Assembly: GCF_001421885.1 (NCBI RefSeq)
Contig: NZ_LMLH01000005.1
Location: 43,251 to 107,250 of the forward strand
From: Pseudomonas sp. Leaf48
GTDB taxonomy: Bacteria; Pseudomonadota; Gammaproteobacteria; Pseudomonadales; Pseudomonadaceae
Length of the DNA: 64,000 nt
Direction of reading: 5' to 3'
Position 1 is the stretch's first letter. Each line of letters begins with the position of its first letter. The position numbers and the translations under genes were made by a program. Below the pieces are notes generated by a model. That model was not told where the DNA came from, did not search any database, and saw only the letters and a list, made by a program, of their open reading frames with translations. Shown here one piece after another: positions 37,944-46,220 of this stretch.

Positions 37944-38927
37944 TCAGGCTTTCGGGCCGACGCTGACCCACCAATCCAGGGTCTTTATCACCCGCACCGG
38001 CAAGGCTGCCTCCAGCAGGCGCAACGCCTGGTCGGTGTCCCTGAGCGGGAACGAGCCCATGACCGGCAAGCTGGCGACCGCCGGATCGCACCCCAAGTGC
38101 CCCGGACGGTAGCGGCTCAGCTCTTCGATCAGTTGGCCAAGGGGCATGTTGTCCGCCAGCAACAGGCCCCGGCGCCAGGCTTCGCGGGTTGCCGTGGCGG
38201 TAGTCGGGACAGGGCTGTGGTTGTCACTGAAGAGCAATTGGCTTGCGGCTTCGACCACCCGGACCTGACCCTCGCGCGTGCGGACTTCGACGGCGCCTTC
38301 GTAAACGTTCAGCAACGTTTGCAGGTTGTCCTGGCGCACGCTGAAACGGGTGCCCAGCGCGCGCATCCAGCCCTGGGCGGTTTGTACCCGCAATGGACGA
38401 TCGGGGTCTTTGGCGGTATCGACCAGTACTTCGCCGGCCTGCAACAGCAGCAGGCGCTGGCTGGCGTCGAAGCGTACATTCACCGCACTCAGTGCGTTGA
38501 GCCAGATCCGGCTGCCATCGCTGAGCCGGGCTTCGCGGGTTTCGCCCGTGCCGGTGGCGAGGTCGGCGGTCCAGCGCGCCAAGGCAAGCGGCAGCGCGCT
38601 TTGCTTGCAGGCGCTCCATCCAAGCAAACCACCTGAAACCAGCACCAGCAGGCTCTTGACGGCCTGGCGGCGGCTGATGGCCGTGCGTTCGGTGTTGCGC
38701 AGCACATGGCTGGCTGCATGGGGATGCTCTTGCTGCAAGGCGGCGAAGCGTTGGCCAACCCGCTCGACATAGTGCCAGGCAGCCTGATGTTCACCGCTTT
38801 GCGCCAGCCAGGCTTGCCAGTGCCGACGCTGCTGCTCGTCGACCTGCAGATCGTTGAGTTGCACGTACCACTGCGCCGCCTGTTCGAGGCTGGCATGACT
38901 GATTGCGTTTGCGCAGGCCTGGGTCAT
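37944..38927 (-). CDS. FecR-family anti-sigma/sigma regulator
   Basis: 327 aa inner-membrane protein. The cytosolic N-terminus carries the DUF4880-like motif 'AAQWYVQLND...WQAWLAQSGEHQAAW' (about 17-50). A single hydrophobic segment ('SLLVLVSGGLLGWSAC', about 91-106) follows 'RRQAVK'. The periplasmic FecR domain contains 'SRIWLNALSAVNVRFD' and 'GTRFSV'. It relays receptor occupancy to the adjacent sigma factor. It overlaps the sigma gene by four bases (ATGA), indicating coupled translation. Confidence 0.92.
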   Translation of the reverse strand: MTQACANAISHASLEQAAQWYVQLNDLQVDEQQRRHWQAWLAQSGEHQAAWHYVERVGQRFAALQQEHPHAASHVLRNTERTAISRRQAVKSLLVLVSGGLLGWSACKQSALPLALARWTADLATGTGETREARLSDGSRIWLNALSAVNVRFDASQRLLLLQAGEVLVDTAKDPDRPLRVQTAQGWMRALGTRFSVRQDNLQTLLNVYEGAVEVRTREGQVRVVEAASQLLFSDNHSPVPTTATATREAWRRGLLLADNMPLGQLIEELSRYRPGHLGCDPAVASLPVMGSFPLRDTDQALRLLEAALPVRVIKTLDWWVSVGPKA

Positions 38928-39448
38928 TGGATCAGCAGGCCATCAAGTTCTGCTTCGAGCATCGCGCAATGCATCAGTGCCTGGGCCAGGTATCTTTTCA
39001 CCATGCGTTCGCACACACCGATTTCATCGGCGATGGCGCGGTAGGGCAGGCCATGCACCTGGGCGAGGATGAACGCATCGCATACCCGCTGGGGCAGACG
39101 TTGCAACATGGCGTCCACCTCGTAGAGGGTTTCGACGATGATCGCCCGTTGCTCCGGCGACGGCTGCACGGCTTGTGGCTGCGCAGCCAGAGTCTCCAGC
39201 CATGCCTGTTCCAGCTGTCGACGCCGCCAGTGATCGATGCACAGGCCCCGGGCGATAGTCGCCAGGTAGGAGCGTTCGTGGGTTTCGCCCTGGAAAACCT
39301 GAGGGCGCTTGAGGACCCGGATGAAAGTGTCATGGGCCAGGTCGGCGGCATCGAACGCGTTGTTCAGGCGACGCCGCAGCAGCTCCTGCAGCCAGCGGTG
39401 ATGGCTGGTGTAGAGCGTCTGGACGCAGGAGGAGTCGACAGCCGTCAT
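38924..39448 (-). CDS. FecI-like extracytoplasmic-function sigma factor
   Basis: 174 aa from ATG 39448; a TTG two codons earlier is less likely. It contains sigma region 2 ('DAADLAHDTFIRVLKRP', 'YLATIARGLCIDHWRR') and region 4 ('FILAQVHGLPYRAIADEIGV', 'VKRYLAQAL'). With FecR and the STN receptor it should direct transcription of the receptor gene. A weak Fur-like site (39530-39548) about 85 bases upstream suggests iron control. Confidence 0.92.
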   Translation of the reverse strand: MTAVDSSCVQTLYTSHHRWLQELLRRRLNNAFDAADLAHDTFIRVLKRPQVFQGETHERSYLATIARGLCIDHWRRRQLEQAWLETLAAQPQAVQPSPEQRAIIVETLYEVDAMLQRLPQRVCDAFILAQVHGLPYRAIADEIGVCERMVKRYLAQALMHCAMLEAELDGLLIQ

Positions 39449-39529
39449 GGGCAATGCAGGTCCATGGGCGATACGCGCCCTTGTACAAATAAGAATTGAT
39501 CGCGATTAAACCAAAATGCCATCGGTGAC

Positions 39530-39548
39530 GCAAATGATATTGGTTTGC
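39530..39548. promoter_or_regulatory. Candidate Fur box upstream of fecI
   Basis: The sequence GCAAATGATATTGGTTTGC matches the 19-bp Fur consensus (GATAATGATAATCATTATC) at 12 of 19 positions and ends in symmetric GCAAA/TTTGC. It lies 82 bases upstream of the fecI start. The match is modest. Confidence 0.4.
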
Positions 39549-39589
39549 TTTTAGGGTGTGTTCATTGGAAAGGGGAGGTTGGTTTGTCA

Positions 39590-39698
39590 AAATGACTCTA
39601 TTTCGGGTGTAAATGACTGCTTTCCAATTTGGTCTAAATGACTGCGTTTGGTCCAGGTCATTGATATTGCAGGGGTAGAATTTTGGCACGGAACATGA
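39590..39698 (+). promoter_or_regulatory. Three AAATGACT repeats and a sigma54-like promoter ahead of the ppyR-like gene
   Basis: AAATGACT occurs at 39590, 39611 and 39636; the last two are AAATGACTGC. Starts are spaced 21 and 25 bases, and the last copy forms an inverted pair with GTCATT at 39657. TTGGCACGGAACATGA (39683-39698) resembles a -24/-12 promoter (TGGCACG conserved, GA instead of GC at -12). Together they look like activator sites with a sigma54-type promoter. Confidence 0.4.
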
Positions 39699-39740
39699 AA
39701 CAGCAAGGTACTAACTGAACGACTTCAGGAGTATCGAAAA

Positions 39741-39989
39741 ATGTTCCATTTTTTCAGCAACCCTCATAACGTTCTGCGCCTGTCCAGCCAGGTGCTGGCA
39801 GTCGGTCTGGTGATGTTGCTCGGCGGAATTTATGGCGCCTATCTCTATGCCGGCACGCTGTCGATCCTTGTGTTGGTATCGATGCATGCCTTGACCATTC
39901 TCGGCCCGACCTTGTTGAAAGTTGGTTATGTGATGCGGCTGCTGTCCCAGTACCGGATTCACTCGCAGGTGGCCGCAGTGGTCGCCTGA
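39741..39989 (+). CDS. ppyR: Small two-helix membrane protein, PpyR-like
   Basis: 82 aa with two hydrophobic segments (about 17-37, 40-60) and a basic loop after. A strong AGGAG lies 10 bases before the ATG. 'MFHFFSNPHNVLRLSSQVL' and 'LTILGPTLLKVGYVMRLLSQY' resemble PpyR, a small Pseudomonas membrane protein linked in P. aeruginosa to psl and pyoverdine expression. The assignment is by recalled similarity. Its neighbours (iron signalling upstream) are compatible but do not prove it. Confidence 0.55.
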   Translation: MFHFFSNPHNVLRLSSQVLAVGLVMLLGGIYGAYLYAGTLSILVLVSMHALTILGPTLLKVGYVMRLLSQYRIHSQVAAVVA

Positions 39990-40405
39990 TGAACCGGGCT
40001 GCTATTGGCTTGTGCCGATTCCCTGTAGGAGCGAGCTTGCTCGCGAAGGTCGTCAACGAAGACGCTGGGTGCCTGATGCCCCACAGCGTCCTCGCGTGCA
40101 TCGCGAGCATGTTCGCTCCTACAGGGTGGGTGGCGTGAGTGTTGAGTAACCGTTGGCGCAGGAATGGATATGTACACCTGCAAGCCAGCGGTGAATGACA
40201 GACCATCGCGAGCATGCTCGCTCCTACGGGGGAGGGGGCATGGATGTATTGAAGGCACATTCGGACATTTTTTGACCGGTGGTCGATGCGCCTCGGCGTT
40301 CCATTAAAACTGCGCTTAGCTGAAGGGATAACCCGAGGCGCGCGCAGGCACGGTACTGCTGTAGCTGCGCCCCTTCAGATCACCGTGAGTCTGAGGAAAT
40401 GCGCA
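39990..40405. repeat. REP-rich gap and leader hairpin upstream of the hydroxylase genes
   Basis: REP cores of the GTAGGAGCGAGCTTGCTCGCGA type lie at about 40025-40047, 40105-40127 and 40203-40230. Downstream, GACCGGTGGTC (40274-40284) is a small palindrome. GCGCCTCGG (40288-40296) pairs with CCGAGGCGC (40333-40341) to make a leader hairpin ahead of the (2Fe-2S) subunit gene. No gene was seen in these 416 bases. Confidence 0.65.
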
Positions 40406-40861
40406 ATGCTGACCCTGAACATCAATGGCCAGGACCAAGAGCTTGATGTAGCCGCCGATATGCCCCTGTTGTGGGTCCTGCGCGACGTCGCGCACCTGAC
40501 CGGTACCAAGTTCGGTTGCGGCATGGCCCAGTGCGGTGCCTGCACGGTGCACGTCGACGGCGCACCGCGGCGTTCCTGTATCACCCCCGCCATGGCCGTG
40601 GCCCATGGCCAGAAAATCCTCACCATCGAGGGCCTTTCCACTGACGGCACGCACCCGGTGCAACAGGCCTGGGCGGAACTCGATGTGGTCCAGTGTGGTT
40701 ACTGCCAGTCCGGGCAGATCATGTCAGCGGCGGCCTTGCTGGCGAAAATTGCGCAACCGACCGACAGCGATATCGACCAGGCATTATCGGGCAACATCTG
40801 TCGTTGCGGCACCTATCCAAGGATTCGCGCGGCGGTCAAACGCGCTGCCGAATTGGGATGA
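40406..40861 (+). CDS. (2Fe-2S) subunit of an IorAB-type molybdenum hydroxylase
   Basis: 151 aa from ATG 40406, with GAGGAA as ribosome site; earlier starts encode non-homologous residues. The N-terminal plant-type ferredoxin domain has '[20 protein letters not shown]' and a later Cys. The second, all-helical domain has '[10 protein letters not shown]' and '[11 protein letters not shown]'. It passes electrons from the molybdenum centre of the next subunit. Similar to isoquinoline 1-oxidoreductase alpha subunit. The true substrate may be an aldehyde or a nitrogen heterocycle. Confidence 0.92.
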   Translation: MLTLNINGQDQELDVAADMPLLWVLRDVAHLTGTKFGCGMAQCGACTVHVDGAPRRSCITPAMAVAHGQKILTIEGLSTDGTHPVQQAWAELDVVQCGYCQSGQIMSAAALLAKIAQPTDSDIDQALSGNICRCGTYPRIRAAVKRAAELG

Positions 40862-40868
40862 GACGACC

Positions 40869-43037
40869 ATGAACCCGGGCAATCCGTTATCGCGTCGTGG
40901 CTTTCTCAAGGGCAGTGCTTTGCTCGGTGGCGGTCTGGTGGTGGCGTTTGTCATTCCCGGGGCACACCGTTTTGCCATGGGCGCAGAGAATCAGGGCAAC
41001 GTGTTCGCCCCCAATGCCTTCCTGCGCATCGGCAATGACAACAGCGTCACCGTACTGCTTGGTCATTCGGAAATGGGCCAGGGCATCTGGACCGGCCTGA
41101 CCATGCTGATTGCCGAAGAACTGGACGCCGACTGGTCGAAAATCCGCGTCGAGCACTCCCCGGCATCGGCCGCCGATTACGGCATGGCCGGGTTTGGCGG
41201 GATGCAGATCACCGGCGGCTCGACCTCGACCTGGATGGAGTTCGACCGTTACCGCCAGGCGGGTGCAGCCGCTCGCCTGATGTTGATCGAGGCTGCCGCC
41301 AAGCGTTTCAACGTTGCACCGTCGGCAATCCACACCGAGTCGGGCATCGTGATTGCCGGTGAACACCGCGCGACTTATGGCGAGCTGGCCGATGACGCCG
41401 GCAAGCTCCCCATGCCTGACCCAACCTCGATCAAACTCAAGGAGGCGAAGGACTGGCGGCTGATCGGCAAACCCACACAACGCCTGGACACCCCGGAAAA
41501 AATCAGCGGCCGGGCGAAGTTCGGCATGGACGTGCAGTTCGACGGCTTGATGACGGCCATGGTTGCCCGGCCGCCGGTGTTCGGCGGTAGCCTGAAGTCC
41601 TTCGAAGGTGCCGGGGCCTTGGCGATTCCCGGCGTGCATAAAGTGGTGGAGGTGCCGACGGGGGTGGCGGTCATCGCCGATCACTACTGGGCGGCGAAGC
41701 TGGGCCGCGATGCGCTGAAAATCGAGTGGGAGGCGGGGCCCAATGCCGGGCTCGACAGCGGCGCCATGCTGGAAAGTTTCCGCAAACTTGCTGCCACACA
41801 GGGGCTGGACGCGGGCAAGGCGGGCGATACTCAGGCGGCGCTGGCGAAGGCGGCGAAGACCATCGACGTCGAATACAACGTGCCTTTTCTGGCCCACGCA
41901 CCGATGGAGCCGCTCAACTGCACGGTGCGCATCAGCCAGGACAAGTGCGAGATCTGGACCGGTACGCAGTTCCAGACCCTGGACCAGATGATCGCGGGGA
42001 AAATCACCGGGCTCAGACCCGAGCAGGTCGAGATTCACACTGAGTTTCTTGGTGGCGGATTCGGGCGCCGGGCCAATCCGACTTCGGATTTCGTCAGCGA
42101 AGCGGTGTATGTCGCCAAGGCGGCGGGCGGGCCGGTGAAAACCGTGTGGGCGCGGGAGGATGACATCCGAGGCGGCTATTACCGCTCGGCGTTCCTGCAC
42201 CATGCCAGGATTGGCCTGGGAGCCAATGGCTTGCCGTTGGCCTGGAAACACGTGCTGGTCGGCCAGTCGATCATGGCCGGCACCTCCCTCGAAGCGACGA
42301 TGGTCAAGGACGGCATCGACAAGACCTCCGTCGAAGGCGTCGCCGACAGCCCGTATATCAAGGGCCTGGCCAATCATCAGGTCGAACTGCATTCACCGCA
42401 AACCGGGATCAGCGTGCTGTGGTTGCGCTCTGTGGGTCACAGCCACACCGCATTCGTCATGGAGTCATTGATCGACGAAATGGCCGCCGCTGCCGGCAAG
42501 GATCCGGTCGAGTATCGACGCACCTTGCTCAAGGACCATCCGCGCCATCTTGGCGTGTTGAACCTGGCTGTGGAGAGGGCCGACTGGAAAGCGCCTTTGC
42601 CGGATGGTCATGCCTTGGGCGTGGCGGTGCATGAATCCTTCGGCAGCTACGTGGCGCAGGTCGCCGAGGTGTCCCAGGACAACCTGGTAATTCGTGTGCA
42701 CCGGGTGGTGTGTGCGGTGGACTGCGGCATTGCGGTCAACCCGCAGAGCATTGCCGCGCAGATGGAGTCGTGTATCACCTTCGGCCTCGGGTTTGCCTTG
42801 CACAGCAAACTGACGATCAAGGACGGGCAGGTGGTGCAGTCCAACTATCACGACTATCAGGTGCTGCGGCTCAACGAGATGCCGGTGGTGGAAGTGCACA
42901 TCGTGCCCAGCAGCGACAAGCCGGGCGGCATAGGCGAGGCGGGTGTGCCGCCGACGGCGCCGGCAGTCTCCAATGCGGTGTATGCCCTGACTGGCCAGCG
43001 TTTGCGCGAGTTGCCGCTGCAGTTGTCGGGGGTGTGA
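40869..43037 (+). CDS. Molybdopterin-binding large subunit (IorB-like)
   Basis: 722 aa with a twin-arginine signal 'SRRGFLKGSALLGGGL' in the first 30 residues, so the enzyme is exported folded to the periplasm. The xanthine-oxidase-type domains carry 'GHSEMGQGIWTG', 'AHAPMEPLNCTV' and 'LGGGFGRRANPTSD', with the late 'GGIGEAGVPPTAPA' holding the catalytic glutamate. It is an isoquinoline 1-oxidoreductase/aldehyde-dehydrogenase type beta subunit. It starts seven bases after the (2Fe-2S) subunit and ends one base before the cytochrome gene. The substrate is not known from sequence. Confidence 0.93.
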   Translation: MNPGNPLSRRGFLKGSALLGGGLVVAFVIPGAHRFAMGAENQGNVFAPNAFLRIGNDNSVTVLLGHSEMGQGIWTGLTMLIAEELDADWSKIRVEHSPASAADYGMAGFGGMQITGGSTSTWMEFDRYRQAGAAARLMLIEAAAKRFNVAPSAIHTESGIVIAGEHRATYGELADDAGKLPMPDPTSIKLKEAKDWRLIGKPTQRLDTPEKISGRAKFGMDVQFDGLMTAMVARPPVFGGSLKSFEGAGALAIPGVHKVVEVPTGVAVIADHYWAAKLGRDALKIEWEAGPNAGLDSGAMLESFRKLAATQGLDAGKAGDTQAALAKAAKTIDVEYNVPFLAHAPMEPLNCTVRISQDKCEIWTGTQFQTLDQMIAGKITGLRPEQVEIHTEFLGGGFGRRANPTSDFVSEAVYVAKAAGGPVKTVWAREDDIRGGYYRSAFLHHARIGLGANGLPLAWKHVLVGQSIMAGTSLEATMVKDGIDKTSVEGVADSPYIKGLANHQVELHSPQTGISVLWLRSVGHSHTAFVMESLIDEMAAAAGKDPVEYRRTLLKDHPRHLGVLNLAVERADWKAPLPDGHALGVAVHESFGSYVAQVAEVSQDNLVIRVHRVVCAVDCGIAVNPQSIAAQMESCITFGLGFALHSKLTIKDGQVVQSNYHDYQVLRLNEMPVVEVHIVPSSDKPGGIGEAGVPPTAPAVSNAVYALTGQRLRELPLQLSGV

Positions 43038-43038
43038 G

Positions 43039-43620
43039 ATGAAACGACATCATTGGCTACGCGGGGCGGTGCTGCTGATTGGCCTGTTTATCTATGCAAC
43101 CGGGCTGTTGGCTGACGACCGGGAAGCCTTGCAGGCGTTCGGTACCGTGCAGAAGGTTTTCCAGAGCCCGCGCTGCCAGAACTGCCACATTCCGGGTGAC
43201 TCACCACTGCAATTCGATGCCGGGATTCCCCATGGGATGAACGTGGTGCGCGGGTTGGATGGCAAGGGGGCGGCCGGTTTACCCTGTGCCTCGTGCCATG
43301 GCGAAAGCAATCCGCCTGCCAGTTACGGCCCCCACGCGCCTCCGGGCGCACCGCACTGGAGCCTGCCGCCGGCCGCGCAGCGCATGGCCTGGATCGGCCT
43401 GCCGGCCGACCGCTTGTGCGCGATGATCAAGGACCGTTCCGGCAATGGCGATCGGGATTTCGCGGCGCTGATCAAGCACGTCAGTGATGACAAACTGGTG
43501 CTGTGGGGCTGGAATCCGGGCGGCAACCGTGCGCCCGTGCCGGTGCCGCACGACATCTTCGTCACTCAATTCAAGCTCTGGGCTGGCGCCGGAGGGCCAT
43601 GTCCACTGGAGGGCAGCTGA
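43039..43620 (+). CDS. Periplasmic dihaem c-type cytochrome of the hydroxylase
   Basis: 193 aa. A hydrophobic signal or anchor segment (about 9-25, 'GAVLLIGLFIYATGLL') precedes two haem-binding motifs, CQNCH (about 47-51) and CASCH (about 82-86). The rest is Pro/Gly-rich without further CXXCH. It starts one base after the large subunit stop, so it is translationally linked and likely accepts electrons from the hydroxylase. In-family companions are found next to IorAB-like genes in proteobacteria. Confidence 0.85.
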   Translation: MKRHHWLRGAVLLIGLFIYATGLLADDREALQAFGTVQKVFQSPRCQNCHIPGDSPLQFDAGIPHGMNVVRGLDGKGAAGLPCASCHGESNPPASYGPHAPPGAPHWSLPPAAQRMAWIGLPADRLCAMIKDRSGNGDRDFAALIKHVSDDKLVLWGWNPGGNRAPVPVPHDIFVTQFKLWAGAGGPCPLEGS

Positions 43621-43691
43621 CCAGCGGTAGTCCTGGCGGGAGTCAAACCGGTCATTGCCATCTCTAATGTGTATACCCTTCAACGGAGTGG

Positions 43692-44297
43692 ATGATGATT
43701 ACTCCAGGCAATCCGGTTACAACAGGCTTGGGTGCCGCGACCAAGGTTTTCGACAGTGCGCTGCAGCAGCGCGAACGGCTACGGGATCTGGCACGCGAAG
43801 CCGAACGGGAGTTGATGGCTGTGCAAATGGCAAGCATGGATGAGTTGACGTTGCTCTCGAATCGGCATGGCTTTCAGGCCTTGGCGCAGCTTGGGCTGGA
43901 TGCGTGTCAGGAACTGGACAAACCGGCGACCCTGCTGTTTTTCGATCTCGATCAGTTCAAACGTATCAACGAACTGTATGGCCGCACCGAAGGCGACGAT
44001 GCGCTGAAAACCTTTGCCGATGTGCTGCGTATCGCTTTTCGTGAGAGCGACGTGATCGGCCGGCTGGGTAGCGATGAGTTCGCTGCGTTGCTGACCGGGT
44101 CCGGCGCCGTGGAAATCAGCGCGATCAGGGCGCGGCTCGAAGAGATTCTCGACGAGCGCAACGGGACGCTGCATCGCGGTTATGACATCGGCTTCAGTAT
44201 CGCTCAGCTCGAATTCGACCCCGACATCCATCGTTCGGTGGAGCGCTTAATGGCGGCTCTCGATGATATTTGTCATCAAGGCACGATCGAATTTTAA
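43692..44297 (+). CDS. Short diguanylate cyclase (GSDEF variant)
   Basis: 201 aa. After a short helical N-terminus (about 20-45, coiled-coil-like) the GGDEF domain spans about 48-195. The metal motif 'FFDLDQFKRIN' is intact. The active loop reads GSDEF (126-130) instead of GGDEF. The inhibitory-site motif RESD (117-120) stands exactly five residues before it, as in product-inhibited enzymes. No sensor domain is present. It may make cyclic-di-GMP or act as a degenerate receptor. CGGAGTGG precedes ATG 43692 and 43695; either could start. Confidence 0.85.
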   Translation: MMITPGNPVTTGLGAATKVFDSALQQRERLRDLAREAERELMAVQMASMDELTLLSNRHGFQALAQLGLDACQELDKPATLLFFDLDQFKRINELYGRTEGDDALKTFADVLRIAFRESDVIGRLGSDEFAALLTGSGAVEISAIRARLEEILDERNGTLHRGYDIGFSIAQLEFDPDIHRSVERLMAALDDICHQGTIEF

Positions 44298-44348
44298 GAT
44301 CAGTCTTGGCTTCGCTCAGCTCAGCTCAGGTGTCAGGGCAGGCAGAAT

Positions 44349-44774
44349 TCATTTGGCGAATAACTGATCGATGTCCTTGAATGCCTTGAACTCCAGGGCA
44401 TTCCCGCACGGATCGAACAGAAACATCGTCGCTTGCTCGCCCACCAACCCCTGAAAACGAATGCCCGGTTCGATCACGAAGTCAGTGCCCAGTGCTTGCA
44501 GGCGCTGTGCCAGTGCTTCCCATTCGGGCATGCCCAATACCACGCCAAAGTGCGGTACCGGCACGTTGTGACCGTCTACGGCATTGGTGTGCGCAGCTTC
44601 CTGGGAGGCGTTTTTCGGCGCCAGGTGAATGACCAGTTGATGGCCGAAGAAGTTGAAATCCACCCAATGGTCGCTGGAGCGACCTTCTTCCAGACCGAAC
44701 ACTTGGCCGTAGAAGGTGCGTGCGGCATTCAGGTCGTAAACCGGGATGGCCAGGTGAAACGGGGATAGTTGCAT
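44349..44774 (-). CDS. VOC-family (glyoxalase/dioxygenase-like) protein
   Basis: 141 aa with one VOC domain: '[21 protein letters not shown]' at the start, '[15 protein letters not shown]' in the middle and '[16 protein letters not shown]' at the end. His7, His56 and the late Glu are plausible metal ligands. The reaction is unknown. It is divergent from a LysR regulator with 111 bases between starts, so it is the likely target of that regulator. Confidence 0.87.
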   Translation of the reverse strand: MQLSPFHLAIPVYDLNAARTFYGQVFGLEEGRSSDHWVDFNFFGHQLVIHLAPKNASQEAAHTNAVDGHNVPVPHFGVVLGMPEWEALAQRLQALGTDFVIEPGIRFQGLVGEQATMFLFDPCGNALEFKAFKDIDQLFAK

Positions 44775-44885
44775 GGGCTCTTCTCGACTGTCTGCAGTTG
44801 AGTCTGAGTTTACCCCTGTGCATTTCGATTGAAAGACGATAGTTTTTGCAGCGAGCTCAAATTATTTCGATCAGTCGAGAAGCCT

Positions 44886-45755
44886 ATGTTGCGCGAACTG
44901 AAAACCTTCATTGCCGTGACGCGCTACGGCACCTTTGCTGCGGCAGGCATGCACACAGGCTTGACCCAGTCGGCGGTGAGTGCGCAGATCCGCAACCTGG
45001 AACAGGCGCTGGGTATTCGTCTGTTCGATCGCACAGGACGCCAGGCATTGCTCAATGCCGCCGGCCAGCGTGCGTTGCCGATGGCCCGGGAGATGCTGGA
45101 CATTTTCGCACGCATGGCTGTCAGCGAGGATGTCAGCGATTTTCGCGGCGAACTGAAAATCGGTGCAGTGGCCACGGTGCAGACTGGATTACTGCCACAG
45201 GCCCTGCTGCGTTTGCGTCAACAGGCACCGTTGCTGGAAGCGAAACTGGTGCCCGGTGTTTCGTTGAACCTGTTGAGCCAGGTCGATACCGGCGAAGTGG
45301 ACCTGGCCATTGTGATCAAACCGCCATTCGAATTGCCCAAGGAACTGTCGATACAAGTCATCCGCAAAGAGCCGTTCGTACTGATTGTGCCGGCGCAGCT
45401 TGAAGGGGACGATCCGCTGCAACTGTTGGCCGAACATGCGCATGTACGCTACGACCGCAACTCCTTCGGCGGGCGTCTGGTGACGCGGTTCCTGCGTGAA
45501 CAGCAACTTGATGTGCATGTCGCGCTGGAACTGGATGAGCTGGAGGCCATTGTGAAAATGGTCGAATGCGGATTGGGTGTATCGCTGCTGCCCGAGGCGG
45601 GGTTGTGGCTCGAGCATGGAGCAAAGGTGCGGATCATTCGGTTGGGGGCGTTGACGTTCTATCGGGAGATAGTGCTGCTGCAACGATACAGCCAGCGGAC
45701 GCAGCCGATACAGCAATTGTTTGCCAAGTGCCTGGACACACAGATCGTTGATTAA
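44886..45755 (+). CDS. LysR-family transcriptional regulator
   Basis: 289 aa from ATG 44886. The winged helix-turn-helix ('LKTFIAVTRYGTFAAAGMHTG', 'QSAVSAQIRNLEQALGIRLFD') is at the N-terminus. The effector domain runs from about 90. LysR proteins usually control the divergent gene, here a VOC protein. The effector is unknown. The start at 44829 is rejected because it adds residues before the conserved 'LRELKTF'. Confidence 0.88.
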   Translation: MLRELKTFIAVTRYGTFAAAGMHTGLTQSAVSAQIRNLEQALGIRLFDRTGRQALLNAAGQRALPMAREMLDIFARMAVSEDVSDFRGELKIGAVATVQTGLLPQALLRLRQQAPLLEAKLVPGVSLNLLSQVDTGEVDLAIVIKPPFELPKELSIQVIRKEPFVLIVPAQLEGDDPLQLLAEHAHVRYDRNSFGGRLVTRFLREQQLDVHVALELDELEAIVKMVECGLGVSLLPEAGLWLEHGAKVRIIRLGALTFYREIVLLQRYSQRTQPIQQLFAKCLDTQIVD

Positions 45756-46177
45756 ACACACATCCTCCTGTGGGAAGAGGCTTGCTCGGGGCGGCGTTCC
45801 GACGATGAGTGCGGGCACATTCAACATCATTGTTGGCTGACACACTGCCTTCGCGAGCAAGCCCGCTCCCACAATTTGATCTTCAGTGATCACAAAAAAT
45901 CTGGCCGGAAAACAATCCCTGTGGGAGCTGGCCTGCCGGCGATGGCTGCGTGTCAGTCGCCCTTGATGCTGGATGTGCCGGCCTCATCGCCAGCAGGCTA
46001 GCTCCCACAGTTTGATCTTCAGTGAACACAAAAAATCACGGCTGGCGATCAATCCCTGTGGGAGCTGGCTTGCCAGCGATGGCGGAGTATCAGTCACCAG
46101 AGATGTTGGATGTACCGGCCTAATCGCCAGCAGGCCAGCTCCCACAGATTCTGCACGTGCGGCGAAATCGCAGGCAC
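45756..46177. repeat. REP-rich gap with two composite repeat copies
   Basis: REP cores lie at about 45770-45790, 45853-45872, 45921-45943, 45983-46009, 46058-46080 and 46122-46147. The units 45921-46033 and 46058-46147 share REP, spacer and inverted REP with the copy at 24372-24483. The tail TTTGATCTTCAGTGA also follows the REP at 45853. No gene was seen. Confidence 0.75.
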
Positions 46178-46205
46178 AAAAAACCCGCCAAAAGGCGGGT
46201 TTTTT
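46178..46205 (-). terminator. Intrinsic terminator of fabI
   Basis: ACCCGCC-AAAA-GGCGGGT (46183-46200) is flanked by A's on the left and T's on the right. On the minus strand it lies 16 bases after the fabI stop and ends in a T-run; it could work in both directions. Confidence 0.92.
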
Positions 46206-46220
46206 CAGGCCGGTCGAAGA

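Noticed and set aside
40887..42392. A 501-residue minus-strand open frame opposite the IorB-like gene
   Set aside because: It is a shadow of a clear molybdopterin-binding subunit.
45770..46147. CRISPR-like regularly spaced repeats
   Set aside because: Repeats are REP palindromes in alternating orientation, with related rather than unique spacers and no cas genes nearby.
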